Shown here in pieces: positions 43,985 to 52,535 of a stretch of 62,180 nucleotides of DNA (positions within the stretch are counted from its first letter, which is position 1; each line of letters starts with the position of its first letter). Origin of the DNA: Sandaracinaceae bacterium (GTDB taxonomy: Bacteria; Myxococcota_A; Polyangia; Polyangiales; Sandaracinaceae); contig JAHBWG010000057.1 in NCBI GenBank assembly GCA_019637095.1, positions 1 to 62,180 on the forward strand. The letters are read 5' to 3'. The position numbers and the translations under genes were made by a program. The notes below the pieces were generated by a model. That model worked only from the letters and a program-made list of their open reading frames with translations. It did no database searches and was not told where the DNA came from.

Positions 43985-44121
43985 CAGCGCTCGAACGGGA
44001 ACGTGTGTCCGTCGAAGCTCGCCTCGAGCGCGGCGTGCACGGCGTCGGGGCTCGACCAGTCCGCGGTGCTCCGCCGCAGCGTGCCGGTCAGGCCGGGGAG
44101 GCGGACGCAGATCATCGACAT
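43984..44121 (-). CDS. 45-aa small protein
   Basis: Reads MSMICVRLPGLTGTLRRSTA then DWSSPDAVHAALEASFDGHT and FPFER, ending in TGA that overlaps the ATG of the membrane protein. It is preceded by TACCGT with a 7-nt spacer, the same arrangement as other leaderless genes here. Codon use is like the neighbours. No family recognised; it could be a regulator or partner of the membrane protein. A shorter start at the third codon (44115) is possible. Confidence 0.5.
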   Translation of the reverse strand: MSMICVRLPGLTGTLRRSTADWSSPDAVHAALEASFDGHTFPFER

Positions 44122-44201
44122 CGCCGATACGGTAGCGACGCGCGAGCCGCGACTCCAGGTGGTGCCGTCGCGCCCGGTTGGTGCCGCGGGCCGCCTCGTC
44201 G

Positions 44202-44207
44202 TACGGT
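44202..44207 (+). promoter_or_regulatory. -10 element TACGGT
   Basis: TACGGT ends 8 nt before the ATG at 44216. The divergent 45-aa gene has TACCGT on the other strand, 68 bp away. Confidence 0.45.
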
Positions 44208-44215
44208 TCGCCGCG

Positions 44216-45802
44216 ATGGCGGACCACTACGATTGGATCGTGATCGGCTCGGGCTTCGGCGGCAGCGTCAGCGCGCTGCGCCTCTCGGAGAAGGGCTACA
44301 GGGTGTGCGTGCTCGAGAAGGGCCGCCGCTTCGCGCCCCAGGACTTCCCGAAGACGAACTGGGATCTGCGGAACTGGCTCTGGATGCCCGGCGCCGGCCT
44401 GCGCGGGTTCTTCCAGATGTCGTTCATGGAGCACGTCACGATCTTCCACGGCGTCGGCGTCGGCGGCGGCTCGCTCACCTACGCCAACACCCTGCCGACT
44501 CCGAAGCTCGGGTTCTTCCAGGCGCGCTCGTGGGCGCACCTCGCGGACTGGAAGAGGGAGCTCGAGCCGCACTACGCGACCGCGCGCCACATGCTCGGCG
44601 CCGCGACGGTGCCCGTGACGACGCGCGCCGACGAGATCTTGCGCGAGATCGCGCGCGACATGGGCCGCGAGGATCAGTTCCACCCGACGGAGGTCGCGGT
44701 CTACTTCGGGCGGCCGAACGAGCGCGTGCCCGATCCGTACTTCGACGGAGAGGGGCCGGAGCGCGTCGGCTGCAACTACTGCGGCGCGTGCATGACCGGC
44801 TGCCGCGTCGGCGCGAAGAACACGCTCGATCACAACTACCTCTACCTCGCCGAGAAGCTCGGCTGCCGCGTCGAGGCGGAGACCGAGGTGGAGAAGGTGC
44901 GGCCGCGGCGCGAAGGCGGCTACGTCGTCGAGACCCGCGGGAGCTTCAGCAAGGACGCGCGGACGTTCACCGCGGACAAGGTGGTCTTCGCGGGCGGCGT
45001 CATGGGGACGCTGCCGCTCCTGCTCGCGATGAAGGAGGACCCGAGCGCGCTGCCGCGCATCTCGGACCGCCTCGGCAAGGCGGTGCGCACGAACAGCGAG
45101 GCGCTCTTCGGCGTGATCTCGCCCGAGCCCGACGCGGACTACTCGAAGGGCGTCGCCATCACGTCGATCCTCCACACCGACGAGCACAGCCACATCGAGC
45201 CGGTGCGCTACGGCGCGGGGAGCGACTTCTTCCGCCTGCTGACCTTGCCGCACTCGCCCGGCGAGACGGTGGTCAGCCGCATGGCCGGCGCGCTCCGCGG
45301 CTTCGTGCGTCACCCGGTGAAGTGGGCCAAGGCGCTGACCGTGCGCGAGTACTCGCGCTCGAGCCAGATCTTGCTCTACATGCGCACGCTCGAGGGCACG
45401 ATGAGCATGCGCCTCGGGCGCGGCCCGAGGACGGGGTTCGCGCGCGGGCTCGTGACGCAGCTCGACGACCCGAGCCAGGCGCCGAGCGCGTTCATCGACG
45501 AGGCGACCGATCTCGCGCGCCGCTGGGCGGAGAAGGTGAAGGGCGTCGCCGCGACGATGTTCACCGAGACGCTCCTCGGGGTGCCGTCGACCGCGCACAT
45601 CCTGGGGGGCTGCTGCATGGGCGCCGACGCCGGCGACGGCGTGATCGACAAGGACCACCGCGTGTTCGGCTACGACGGGCTCTACGTGATCGACGGCTCG
45701 GCGGTGAGCGCGAACCCGGGCGTGAACCCGTCGCTCACGATCACCGCGCTCGCCGAGCGCGCGATGTCGAAGATCCCGGTCAAGGGCGCGCGCACGAACT
45801 GA
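44216..45802 (+). CDS. GMC-family FAD oxidoreductase (cholesterol oxidase-like)
   Basis: 528 aa. The FAD-binding motif IVIGSGFGGSVSALRLSEKG then YRVCVLEKGRRF, the GMC signature region FHGVGVGGGSLTYANTLPTP, and a C-terminal block VIDGSAVSANPGVNPSLTIT then ALAERAM match cholesterol oxidase/GMC dehydrogenases. A Cys cluster CNYCGACMTGCRVGAKNT (about 182-199) is typical of this bacterial subgroup. Likely oxidises an alcohol, possibly a sterol, with FAD; the substrate is not established. No signal peptide. Start ATG 44216, eight bases after TACGGT. Confidence 0.92.
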   Translation: MADHYDWIVIGSGFGGSVSALRLSEKGYRVCVLEKGRRFAPQDFPKTNWDLRNWLWMPGAGLRGFFQMSFMEHVTIFHGVGVGGGSLTYANTLPTPKLGFFQARSWAHLADWKRELEPHYATARHMLGAATVPVTTRADEILREIARDMGREDQFHPTEVAVYFGRPNERVPDPYFDGEGPERVGCNYCGACMTGCRVGAKNTLDHNYLYLAEKLGCRVEAETEVEKVRPRREGGYVVETRGSFSKDARTFTADKVVFAGGVMGTLPLLLAMKEDPSALPRISDRLGKAVRTNSEALFGVISPEPDADYSKGVAITSILHTDEHSHIEPVRYGAGSDFFRLLTLPHSPGETVVSRMAGALRGFVRHPVKWAKALTVREYSRSSQILLYMRTLEGTMSMRLGRGPRTGFARGLVTQLDDPSQAPSAFIDEATDLARRWAEKVKGVAATMFTETLLGVPSTAHILGGCCMGADAGDGVIDKDHRVFGYDGLYVIDGSAVSANPGVNPSLTITALAERAMSKIPVKGARTN

Positions 45803-45855
45803 CGGCTCGCCAGCACGCGGGGCCGGACGCGCGAAGACCGCTGATCAGTCGATAC

Positions 45856-48039
45856 TCACCGCAGGACGCAGGCGCGGCGCGGCGGGCCCCCGCCCGCCAC
45901 GGTCGCGCAGCGCTCGCGAGGCGGGCAGCCCGCGTCGTCGGTGCACGAGATCTCGCAGTGGCGCGTGGTGGTGAAGCTCGCGGGGTAGAGTGAGCTGCCG
46001 TGGGTGCGCACGTGTCGCGAGCGGCCCACGCAGCTCGGGTAGTCGATCTCGGCGACGCTGATCCAGTCGTCCGTGCGATCGAGGCGCAGGTCCGGGTAGG
46101 TCGCGATGAGCGTGCCGTTGCAGTAGACGCGGACCGTCCCGGTCGTCGGTCCGTCGCCCGGCGCGGCGCCGGTGCCGATCGAGCGCGAGCAGAAGTAGTG
46201 CACGCCGACCGTGTAGGTTCCCGCCGCGGGCATGGTCGTGATGGTGATGTTCTCCGGACCGAAGCCGTTGGTGTCGTCGATGTCGAGCGTCGGGTTCGCG
46301 GCGGCGCCTGCCGGGCCCCAGTCCGGCGTGCGGCTGAGGAAGTGGCAGTCGTCGCTCGTCCACCAGCCCGTCGGGTGGCTGCGGGTGACGTTGAGCAGAT
46401 GCAGATCCGCGTCGCCGTACTCGGTGCTCCAGTTGAGCTGGACGTGGAGGGCGCCCGGCGCCGTCGAGGTCACGGTGGTCGTGCAGCACGCCCGCTCCCC
46501 CGCGCCGTTCGTCACGCAGAGCTGGAGCGTGTAGGTGCCCGAAGCGTCGAGGTAGAAGTTGGTCGCCGCGCGATTGGGGGTGCTCGGGTTGGAGGTCGAG
46601 CCGACGGGACGCCCGGTGACCGTCCACTCGTAGGTCACCGGCCCGCCCGCGGGATCGGAGCCGCTGCCGGTCAGGCTCACCGTCGAGAGGACCCCGGCCG
46701 TGATCGGCGACGGGCAGCTCACGACCGGCGGGACGCTCGGGCACACGCCGCCTTCGTCGGTCATCCCGTCGCAGTCGTCGTCGCGCCCGTTGCATTCCTC
46801 GGGGCGCGGGCCGACGGCCCCGGTGCACTCGGCCCAGCTGCTGCCGCCCGCGAGCATCACGCACGTCTGCGTCCCCGCGACGCACTCGCCCGTGTTCGTG
46901 CCGCAGGGCCGCGTCTCCGGCGGCGTGCACACGCAGCCCTCGTCGACGGCACCGTCACAGTCGTTGTCGAGCCCGTCGCAGACCTCGGTAATCGGGCGGA
47001 CGCCGCCCATGCACGCACCGAAGACGCCGGCGGTGCAGGTCTCGGTGCCCGGCCGACAGATGCCGGTGCTGCTCCCGCATGCGCGTGCGATGCCCTCGTC
47101 GACGCGCCCGTCGCAGTCGTCGTCCACGTCGTTGCAGGCCTCGATCGTCGGGAGCGTCTCGCCGCTGCAGGTGCTCCAGTCTCCGGCCGTGCACGTCTGC
47201 GAGCCGGCGCGGCACGCGCCGACCGCGGAGCCGCACGAGCGGACCAGCTCCTCGTCGACGCGCCCGTCGCAGTCGTCGTCGAGCCCGTTGCAGACCTCGC
47301 CGCTCGGGCCGCGCCCGCCGCTGCAGAGCTCCTCGAACGCTCCATCGATGCAGGTCTGGGTCCCCGCACGACATTCGCCGACGGCGGTGCCGCACACGCG
47401 CGTGATGCCCTCGTCGACGCGCCCGTCGCAGTCGTCGTCCAGCCCGTTGCAGACCTCCGCGCGCGGCTCCGTCGCGCCGACGCACGCGCCACGCCGCCCG
47501 TCCACGCACTCTTGCAGGCCCGGCGCGCAGGCGCCGATGCTGACTCCACAGGGGAGCGGCTCCGCGCCGGTGCACTCGCACCCTTCGTTCGACGAGCCAT
47601 CGCAGCTCTCGTCGACCTCCGCGACGTCGCAGACTTCGTCGGCGGGGGCCACGTCTCCCTCGCAGTCGCCCCACGTGCCGAACTCGAGCCCGTCGGTGCA
47701 GACCATGACGCCGTCGCGGCACGCGCCGACCCCGCGCTGGTGGGCGCGGCCGCGGAAGCACGCCGCCGTCTCACCCGGCAGGCAGACGCAGCCCCCCTCG
47801 ACGACGCCGTCGCAGTCGTCGTCGAGGCCGTTGCCGCAGATCTCCTCGGTCAGGCATCCCTCGCCGGCGTCGCGAGGCCCGCCCGCGTCGCGCGGTCCCC
47901 CCGCGTCGAGCCGGGGCGCGCCCGCGTCGAGCGACGCATCGGCCGGCGACGCCGCGTCGCCGGGCTCGGCGCGTTGACCGGTCGTACAAGCCACGAGCAG
48001 CCCGGCGAGCACGCCGAGACCCCACTGATGTGCGCGCAT
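45856..48039 (-). CDS. MopE-type repeat lipoprotein with C-terminal adhesion-like domain
   Basis: 727 aa from ATG 48039. Signal RAHQWGLGVLAGLLVACTTG has a lipobox (LLVAC). A Gly/Asp/Ala linker follows. Residues 60-400 carry seven or more copies of the CNGLDDDCDGRVDEG motif found in MopE, thought to bind metal, separated by short Cys-rich stretches (ACRAGSQTC). Residues 440-560 look like a PKD/Ig-like domain (TYEWTVTGRPVGSTSNPSTP, ASGTYTLQLCVTNGAGERAC). The C-terminus has GALHVQLNWSTEYGDADLHL, a strand-rich domain. Surface metal-binding lipoprotein is the likely role. Confidence 0.87.
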   Translation of the reverse strand: MRAHQWGLGVLAGLLVACTTGQRAEPGDAASPADASLDAGAPRLDAGGPRDAGGPRDAGEGCLTEEICGNGLDDDCDGVVEGGCVCLPGETAACFRGRAHQRGVGACRDGVMVCTDGLEFGTWGDCEGDVAPADEVCDVAEVDESCDGSSNEGCECTGAEPLPCGVSIGACAPGLQECVDGRRGACVGATEPRAEVCNGLDDDCDGRVDEGITRVCGTAVGECRAGTQTCIDGAFEELCSGGRGPSGEVCNGLDDDCDGRVDEELVRSCGSAVGACRAGSQTCTAGDWSTCSGETLPTIEACNDVDDDCDGRVDEGIARACGSSTGICRPGTETCTAGVFGACMGGVRPITEVCDGLDNDCDGAVDEGCVCTPPETRPCGTNTGECVAGTQTCVMLAGGSSWAECTGAVGPRPEECNGRDDDCDGMTDEGGVCPSVPPVVSCPSPITAGVLSTVSLTGSGSDPAGGPVTYEWTVTGRPVGSTSNPSTPNRAATNFYLDASGTYTLQLCVTNGAGERACCTTTVTSTAPGALHVQLNWSTEYGDADLHLLNVTRSHPTGWWTSDDCHFLSRTPDWGPAGAAANPTLDIDDTNGFGPENITITTMPAAGTYTVGVHYFCSRSIGTGAAPGDGPTTGTVRVYCNGTLIATYPDLRLDRTDDWISVAEIDYPSCVGRSRHVRTHGSSLYPASFTTTRHCEISCTDDAGCPPRERCATVAGGGPPRRACVLR

Positions 48040-48250
48040 GGAACCCAACCCCTTCGCCGCGGGGCGATCCCGCGGAGCGATCGGATATCCGTACCCGACC
48101 CACGAGCGCGCGGCGCAGATCGGCGTGAGGAAGCTCTCGGTAGACCGACGCTCGAGGTGTAACGGGACGAATCGGACCGAGCAACGGGGTCGAGGTGGGT
48201 CGAGCCTCGAGGCGACGCGAGGAGTCGACGGGAGATCTATCGACAGCCCT

Positions 48251-48691
48251 TCACTCGATCGCGACCTCGGTCTTGACCGAGGCGGCGATGAAGCAGCCGT
48301 TGTGGGCTTGCTGGTGCAGGCGCGCGAGCACGTCGGGCGCGGGCGCCTCGCCCGCGAACGTGACGCGCGGGCGCAGCGTGACGCGCGTGACCGCGAGGCG
48401 GCCGCTCTCGTTCTTCTCGAGCACGCCGCGCGCGTCGTCCTCGTAGCGCTCGACGACGACGCCCTTGCGCGCGCAGACCGCGAGGAACGTGAGCATGTGG
48501 CAGCTCGACAGCGCGCCGACGAGGAGCTCCTCCGGGTTGGGTAGGCTCGCGGACCCGCGGTACTCGAGCGCGGCGGACGCGGCGGTGCGCGCGCCGCCGC
48601 CCCACTCGAGCTCGTGGTCGCGCGGGTAGGTCTCGTAGCTGAAGTCGGCGCCGCCTCGCTCCCAGCGGACCTTCGCGACGTGCTCGCTCAT
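48251..48691 (-). CDS. OsmC family peroxiredoxin-like protein
   Basis: 146 aa, normal length. The two OsmC cysteines are in LSSCHMLTFLAVC (about 62-74) and AHNGCFIAASVKTEV near the C-terminus. Residues YETYPRDHELEWGGGA and NPEELLVGALSSC are typical of the family, which reduces organic hydroperoxides. GGAAGGAGCACGAG before ATG 48691 provides a ribosome-binding site. Convergence or operon with neighbours is not obvious: the MopE-type gene upstream on the same strand starts after a 202-bp gap without visible gene. Confidence 0.9.
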   Translation of the reverse strand: MSEHVAKVRWERGGADFSYETYPRDHELEWGGGARTAASAALEYRGSASLPNPEELLVGALSSCHMLTFLAVCARKGVVVERYEDDARGVLEKNESGRLAVTRVTLRPRVTFAGEAPAPDVLARLHQQAHNGCFIAASVKTEVAIE

Positions 48692-48742
48692 CTCGTGCTC
48701 CTTCCAGGGGCGGATCTGGTCTCGCGCGCGCCGGTTGGCAAG

Positions 48743-49327
48743 CTACGCCGGGTAGTAGTGCTCGAAGCAGAGATCGCAGAGCCCGTGCGTGATCCCTTCG
48801 GGCGGCGCCGCGACCCACGCCGGCACCCAGTCCCAGCGGCTCTCGGAGTGGTGGAACCGGCGGCAGTGGCCGCACTGGCGCAGGAGCGCCGTCGCGGGGT
48901 CGCGGTAAGTGTCCGCCGGCGACGAGGCTGCGCGCTCGTGCGGCACGTCGATCACGGCCGAGGTCACGACGAGCAGCCCCTCGCGTCCGGGGTAGGTGCG
49001 CAGGATCATCTCGCGCCGGCGCTCGGCGCTCGAGCACTCGTACCGATGCTCCCAGGCCTGCCCGCGCTCGTAGCTCGAGCGGTACTGCTCGACGTAGTAG
49101 TCGCGCACCGGGCCTCGGATCGCGTCCGCGATCGAGCAGCCCAGGCCCCACCGCTCGGCGATCGATGGCAAGCCGTTCGCCGCCGCGAACGCGAGCCAGC
49201 CGGCGTTGAAGTAGCCGAGCGTGAGGTCGGGGAGGAGGCCGAACACCGTCGCCTCGCAAACGTCGAGGGTCTCGAACCGCGAGACGAGCGGCGCGAGCGC
49301 GGGCAGGACGCGCGTCGACTCAACCAC
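48743..49327 (-). CDS. PAS-like sensor protein with C-terminal zinc-finger motif
   Basis: 194 aa. Residues 20-130 look like a PAS domain (TVFGLLPDLTLGYFNAGWLA, FAAANGLPSIAERWGLGC, LVVTSAVIDVPHERAAS). The C-terminus has CGHCRRFHHSE and THGLCDLCFEHYYPA, two CxxC pairs suited to bind zinc. No output domain is present. GTG 49327 lies 8 nt inside the upstream gene's end, so the two are translationally coupled. The role may be a ligand- or redox-sensing switch; this is inference. Confidence 0.72.
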   Translation of the reverse strand: MVESTRVLPALAPLVSRFETLDVCEATVFGLLPDLTLGYFNAGWLAFAAANGLPSIAERWGLGCSIADAIRGPVRDYYVEQYRSSYERGQAWEHRYECSSAERRREMILRTYPGREGLLVVTSAVIDVPHERAASSPADTYRDPATALLRQCGHCRRFHHSESRWDWVPAWVAAPPEGITHGLCDLCFEHYYPA

Positions 49328-49580
49328 CGACGTCGTGGACGTCGAACGCCGCGACGCTCGGGCACCCGTCGATGGCGCGCTCCACCCACGCGCGGTGCCG
49401 CGCGTTCACGGGGAGGTAGCGCACCTCGCCCTCGCGTCCGGGCGCGGGCAACGGCAGCCCGGCGGCGAGCGCCTCTCGCCGCGTGAGCACGCGCGCAGAG
49501 AGCTCCTCGCGCGCCTCCGCGTCGAGGAGCTGCGCCTCGTCGAAGTCGGGGCGGACGTGGAGCTCGAACACGATCAGCAT
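49320..49580 (-). CDS. 86-aa protein coupled to PAS/zinc gene
   Basis: Reads MLIVFELHVRPDFDEAQLLD then AEAREELSARVLTRREALAA, and ends AFDVHDVGG. It looks like a small ferredoxin-like alpha/beta fold. Its last 8 bp overlap the start of the PAS/zinc gene. CATCCT ends 7 nt before ATG 49580 as a leaderless promoter candidate. No family recognised; probably a functional partner of the next gene. Confidence 0.65.
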   Translation of the reverse strand: MLIVFELHVRPDFDEAQLLDAEAREELSARVLTRREALAAGLPLPAPGREGEVRYLPVNARHRAWVERAIDGCPSVAAFDVHDVGG

Positions 49581-49620
49581 GGCGTCGAGGATGCACCCGC
49601 CCGCGGCGTCGTGTCGACGG

Positions 49621-50988
49621 TCACGGCGCGGGGGCGCGCTCGCGCAGCCGCTCCTCGAGGGGCGGGATGTCGGCGTTGCCCGAGTCGAACACGCGCGCGC
49701 GCGCGAGGGCGCGCGCGGCCGCCTCCAGGTCGCCCTCGTCGAGGGCGCGCCGCGCGCGCGCGACCTCGTCCTTGGCCGCCTCGTCGCGATCGAAGGCGCT
49801 CATCGCGGAGACGTCGGGCAGATCTGGATCGAGCGCCGCCTCGGGCGCCGCGTCGGGCACCGGCTCGAGCGCCTCGGCGTCCGCGCCGGCGTCGCCGAGC
49901 TCGGTCGCGGCGTCGTCCGGCCCCGCGTCCTCGTCGAGCGCGGCGTCCTCGCTCGCCGCGTCCGCGCCTGCGTCGCGCGCGCCCGCGAGGCCGAGCGGGC
50001 CGCCGACGTCGACGAACGCGAGCACGAGCACCACGCCGAGCGCGAGCACGCCGGCGGCGGCGAGCGCCCAGCCCCAGCTCGCGCCTCGGGCCGCGCGCGC
50101 GTCGGGGGGCGGCAGCACCTGCACGCCCGTGGGGTCGCGCTCGAGCAGCCCGGCGTCGATGTACGCGCTCGCGAGCGCGTCGACGAGCTCGTTCGCCGTC
50201 GCGTAACGCAGCGACGCGTCCTTCTCGAGCCCGCGCTGGATCACGCGGTCGACGGCCTTCGGGATCTTCGCGTCGCCCGCCACCTCGCTCGGCGGCACGG
50301 GCGTGTCGTGCACGACGTGGTGCGCGACGCTGATCGCGTCGTCGCCCGGGAAGGCGCGCACGCCGCTCACGACCTCGTAGACCACCGCGGCGAACGAGAA
50401 GTGATCGGTCTGTGGCCCGTACACGCCCTCGCCGAGCGTCTCGGGGGCGGCGTAGCAGGGCGTCCCGAGGAACTGGCCCTCCTTCGTGAGCGCCGCGTCC
50501 GGTACGCGCGCGACGCCGAAGTCCGCGAGCTTCGCGTCACCCGCCGCGCTCACGAGGATGTTGTCGGGCTTCACGTCGCGGTGGATCACGCCCGCCTGGT
50601 GCGCGGTGTCGAGCGCGTTCGCGATCTGCCGCGCGAGGCGCACCGCGTCGTGCGGCGAGAGCGGCCCGCGGCCGCGCAGGATCTGCTTGAGGCTCGAGCC
50701 GGCGACGTACTCGAACACGAGGTACGGCCCGACCGACTCCTCCTCGCCGACGTCGTAGACCGCGACGATCGACGGGTGGCTCAGGCGCGCCGCGGCGCGC
50801 GCTTCGTTGCGGAAGCGCTCGATGAACGTGCGCAGCCGGCTCTCCTCGAGGTCGAGGTGCCGCACCGTCTTGATCGCGACCGCGCGATCGAGCTCGGGGT
50901 CCCGGCCGAGGTAGACCGAGCCCATGGCGCCCTGGCCGAGCATGCGCTCGACCAGGTAGCGCCCGATCTGCTTGGGGATGTCGGCCAA
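49621..50988 (-). CDS. Ser/Thr protein kinase, membrane-anchored
   Basis: 455 aa. Kinase domain 1-285: glycine loop LGQGAMGSVYLGRD, Lys40 in VAIKTV, GVIHRDVKPDNILV (Asp138), ADFGVAR (Asp156), and GTPCYAAPE. All key residues are present, so it should be active. A single membrane helix (WGWALAAAGVLALGVVLVLA) separates it from an outer part that is Asp/Ala/Glu-rich low complexity ending in a helical hairpin (DEVARARRALDEGDLEAAAR). There are no PASTA domains. It begins 9 nt after the pyruvate kinase stop, so the two are co-transcribed and pyruvate kinase is a plausible substrate. Confidence 0.93.
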   Translation of the reverse strand: MADIPKQIGRYLVERMLGQGAMGSVYLGRDPELDRAVAIKTVRHLDLEESRLRTFIERFRNEARAAARLSHPSIVAVYDVGEEESVGPYLVFEYVAGSSLKQILRGRGPLSPHDAVRLARQIANALDTAHQAGVIHRDVKPDNILVSAAGDAKLADFGVARVPDAALTKEGQFLGTPCYAAPETLGEGVYGPQTDHFSFAAVVYEVVSGVRAFPGDDAISVAHHVVHDTPVPPSEVAGDAKIPKAVDRVIQRGLEKDASLRYATANELVDALASAYIDAGLLERDPTGVQVLPPPDARAARGASWGWALAAAGVLALGVVLVLAFVDVGGPLGLAGARDAGADAASEDAALDEDAGPDDAATELGDAGADAEALEPVPDAAPEAALDPDLPDVSAMSAFDRDEAAKDEVARARRALDEGDLEAAARALARARVFDSGNADIPPLEERLRERAPAP

Positions 50989-50997
50989 GGCACCTGC

Positions 50998-52410
50998 TCA
51001 GAGCTGGTGGAGCTTCACCGTGTTGGTTCCCACGGACGTCGGCCAGCCCATCACGATCGCGATCGCGTCGCCGTGCTTGCAGAGCCCCTCGCGCACGAGC
51101 AGCGCGGTGCACAGGCGCAGCGCCTCCTCGAGCGTGTCGGGCGGGATCTCGATGCGCGGGATGACGCCCCACTCGAGCGCGAGCCGGCTCGCGACCTCGG
51201 CGCGCGACGTGATCGCGATGATGTTGGTGCGCGGCCGGTACTCCGACAGCAGCCGCGCCGAGCGGCCGTCGCGGGTGAACGTCACGATCGCCTCGATCGG
51301 GAGCGCGTAGCTCAGCATCGCCGCCGCGCGCGCGGCCGCGTCCGCGAAGCCCCAGCGCTCGTTCTCACCGAGCGCGATCTCGGGGCGCGTGGTGCGGATG
51401 TCCTCGGCGAGCATGGAGCCCTCCACCTCGCGCACGATGGCGTCCATCATCCGGACGGCCTCGGTGGGGTAGCGGCCCGCCGCGGTCTCGCCGCTCAGCA
51501 TGAGGGCGTCCGTGCCGTCGAGGACCGCGTTGGCGACGTCGGCGGCCTCCGCGCGCGTCGGGCGCGGGTTGCGGATCATCGAGTCGAGCATCTGCGTCGC
51601 GGTGATCACGAGCTTCCCGCGCTTGTTCACCTCCTTGATGATCCGCTTCTGGATGAGCGGGACCTTCTCGGAGCCGACCTCGACGCCGAGGTCGCCGCGC
51701 GCGACCATCGCGCCCTCCGCGACGTCGCAGATCTCCTCGAGGTTGGCGATGCCCTCGGGCTTCTCGAGCTTGGCGATGATGGGGGTGCCGCGCGCGATCG
51801 ACTGCGCCTGCCGGACGTCGTCCGCGGTGCGCACGAAGCTGAGCGCGAGGTAGTCGACGTGCAGCGTGTTGACCGCGAACTCGAGGTCCGCCCGGTCCTT
51901 GTCGGTGAGCGCCGGCGTCGACAGGTTGGCGCCCGGCACGTTGAGGCCCTTGCGATCGCTCAGCGTCCCGCCGACGACGACCTCGGTGATCACGTCCGTG
52001 TCCGTCGTGTCGACGACGCGCAGCGCGCGCAGGCCGTCGTCGAGCAGGATCACGTCGCCGGGCACCACGTCGCGCGGGAGCGGCTCGTAGGTCTGCGAGA
52101 CGATGTCCGCGTCCCCGGGCACGTCGCGCGTGGTCAGCGTGAAGCGGGCGCCCTCGACCAGCTCGATCGGGCCGTTCGCGAACTTGCCGCACCGCATCTT
52201 CGGGCCGCAGAGGTCCGCGAGGATGGCCACCGGACGCTTCTGGCGCGCGGCCGCCTCGCGCACGAGCGTCGCCGCGCGCTGGTGCGACTCGTGCTCGCCG
52301 TGCGAGAAGTTGAGCCGCGCGCAGTCCATGCCCGCGGCGACGAGGGCCTCGATGCTCTCGGCGTCGTTCGAGGCCGGCCCCAGCGTGCAGACGATCTTGG
52401 CCCTTCGCAT
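50998..52410 (-). CDS. pyk: Pyruvate kinase
   Basis: 470 aa, full length. It makes ATP and pyruvate from phosphoenolpyruvate at the end of glycolysis. Motifs: N-terminal RRAKIVCTLGPASNDAESIE, ARLNFSHGEHESHQRAATLV, the active-site signature IIAKLEKPEGIANLEEICDV, MVARGDLGVEVGSEKVPLIQ then KRIIKEVNKRGK, and ATQMLDSMIRNPRPTRAEAA then DVANAVLDGTDALMLSGETA. The C-terminal allosteric domain is present (TFTRDGRSARLLSEYRPR) and ends normally. TACAAC ends 7 nt before ATG 52410. The kinase gene follows after 9 nt, which is unusual and hints at control by phosphorylation. Confidence 0.97.
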   Translation of the reverse strand: MRRAKIVCTLGPASNDAESIEALVAAGMDCARLNFSHGEHESHQRAATLVREAAARQKRPVAILADLCGPKMRCGKFANGPIELVEGARFTLTTRDVPGDADIVSQTYEPLPRDVVPGDVILLDDGLRALRVVDTTDTDVITEVVVGGTLSDRKGLNVPGANLSTPALTDKDRADLEFAVNTLHVDYLALSFVRTADDVRQAQSIARGTPIIAKLEKPEGIANLEEICDVAEGAMVARGDLGVEVGSEKVPLIQKRIIKEVNKRGKLVITATQMLDSMIRNPRPTRAEAADVANAVLDGTDALMLSGETAAGRYPTEAVRMMDAIVREVEGSMLAEDIRTTRPEIALGENERWGFADAAARAAAMLSYALPIEAIVTFTRDGRSARLLSEYRPRTNIIAITSRAEVASRLALEWGVIPRIEIPPDTLEEALRLCTALLVREGLCKHGDAIAIVMGWPTSVGTNTVKLHQL

Positions 52411-52535
52411 GCCGCGGGTTGTAACCGGGCGGGCCCCCCACGTCGAGACGCATGGTAGAGGTACGCTTCGCCTCGACGCGGCGGGCGCGCGGCGTCGTCT
52501 TCGGTGTACGTTTCTCGGGATCGCGAGTGGGGACG

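Noticed and set aside
52452-52535. Upstream start for the anchored hydrolase
   Set aside because: The extra residues (VEVRFASTRRARG) are basic and unlike the family, overlapping the pyruvate kinase promoter area.
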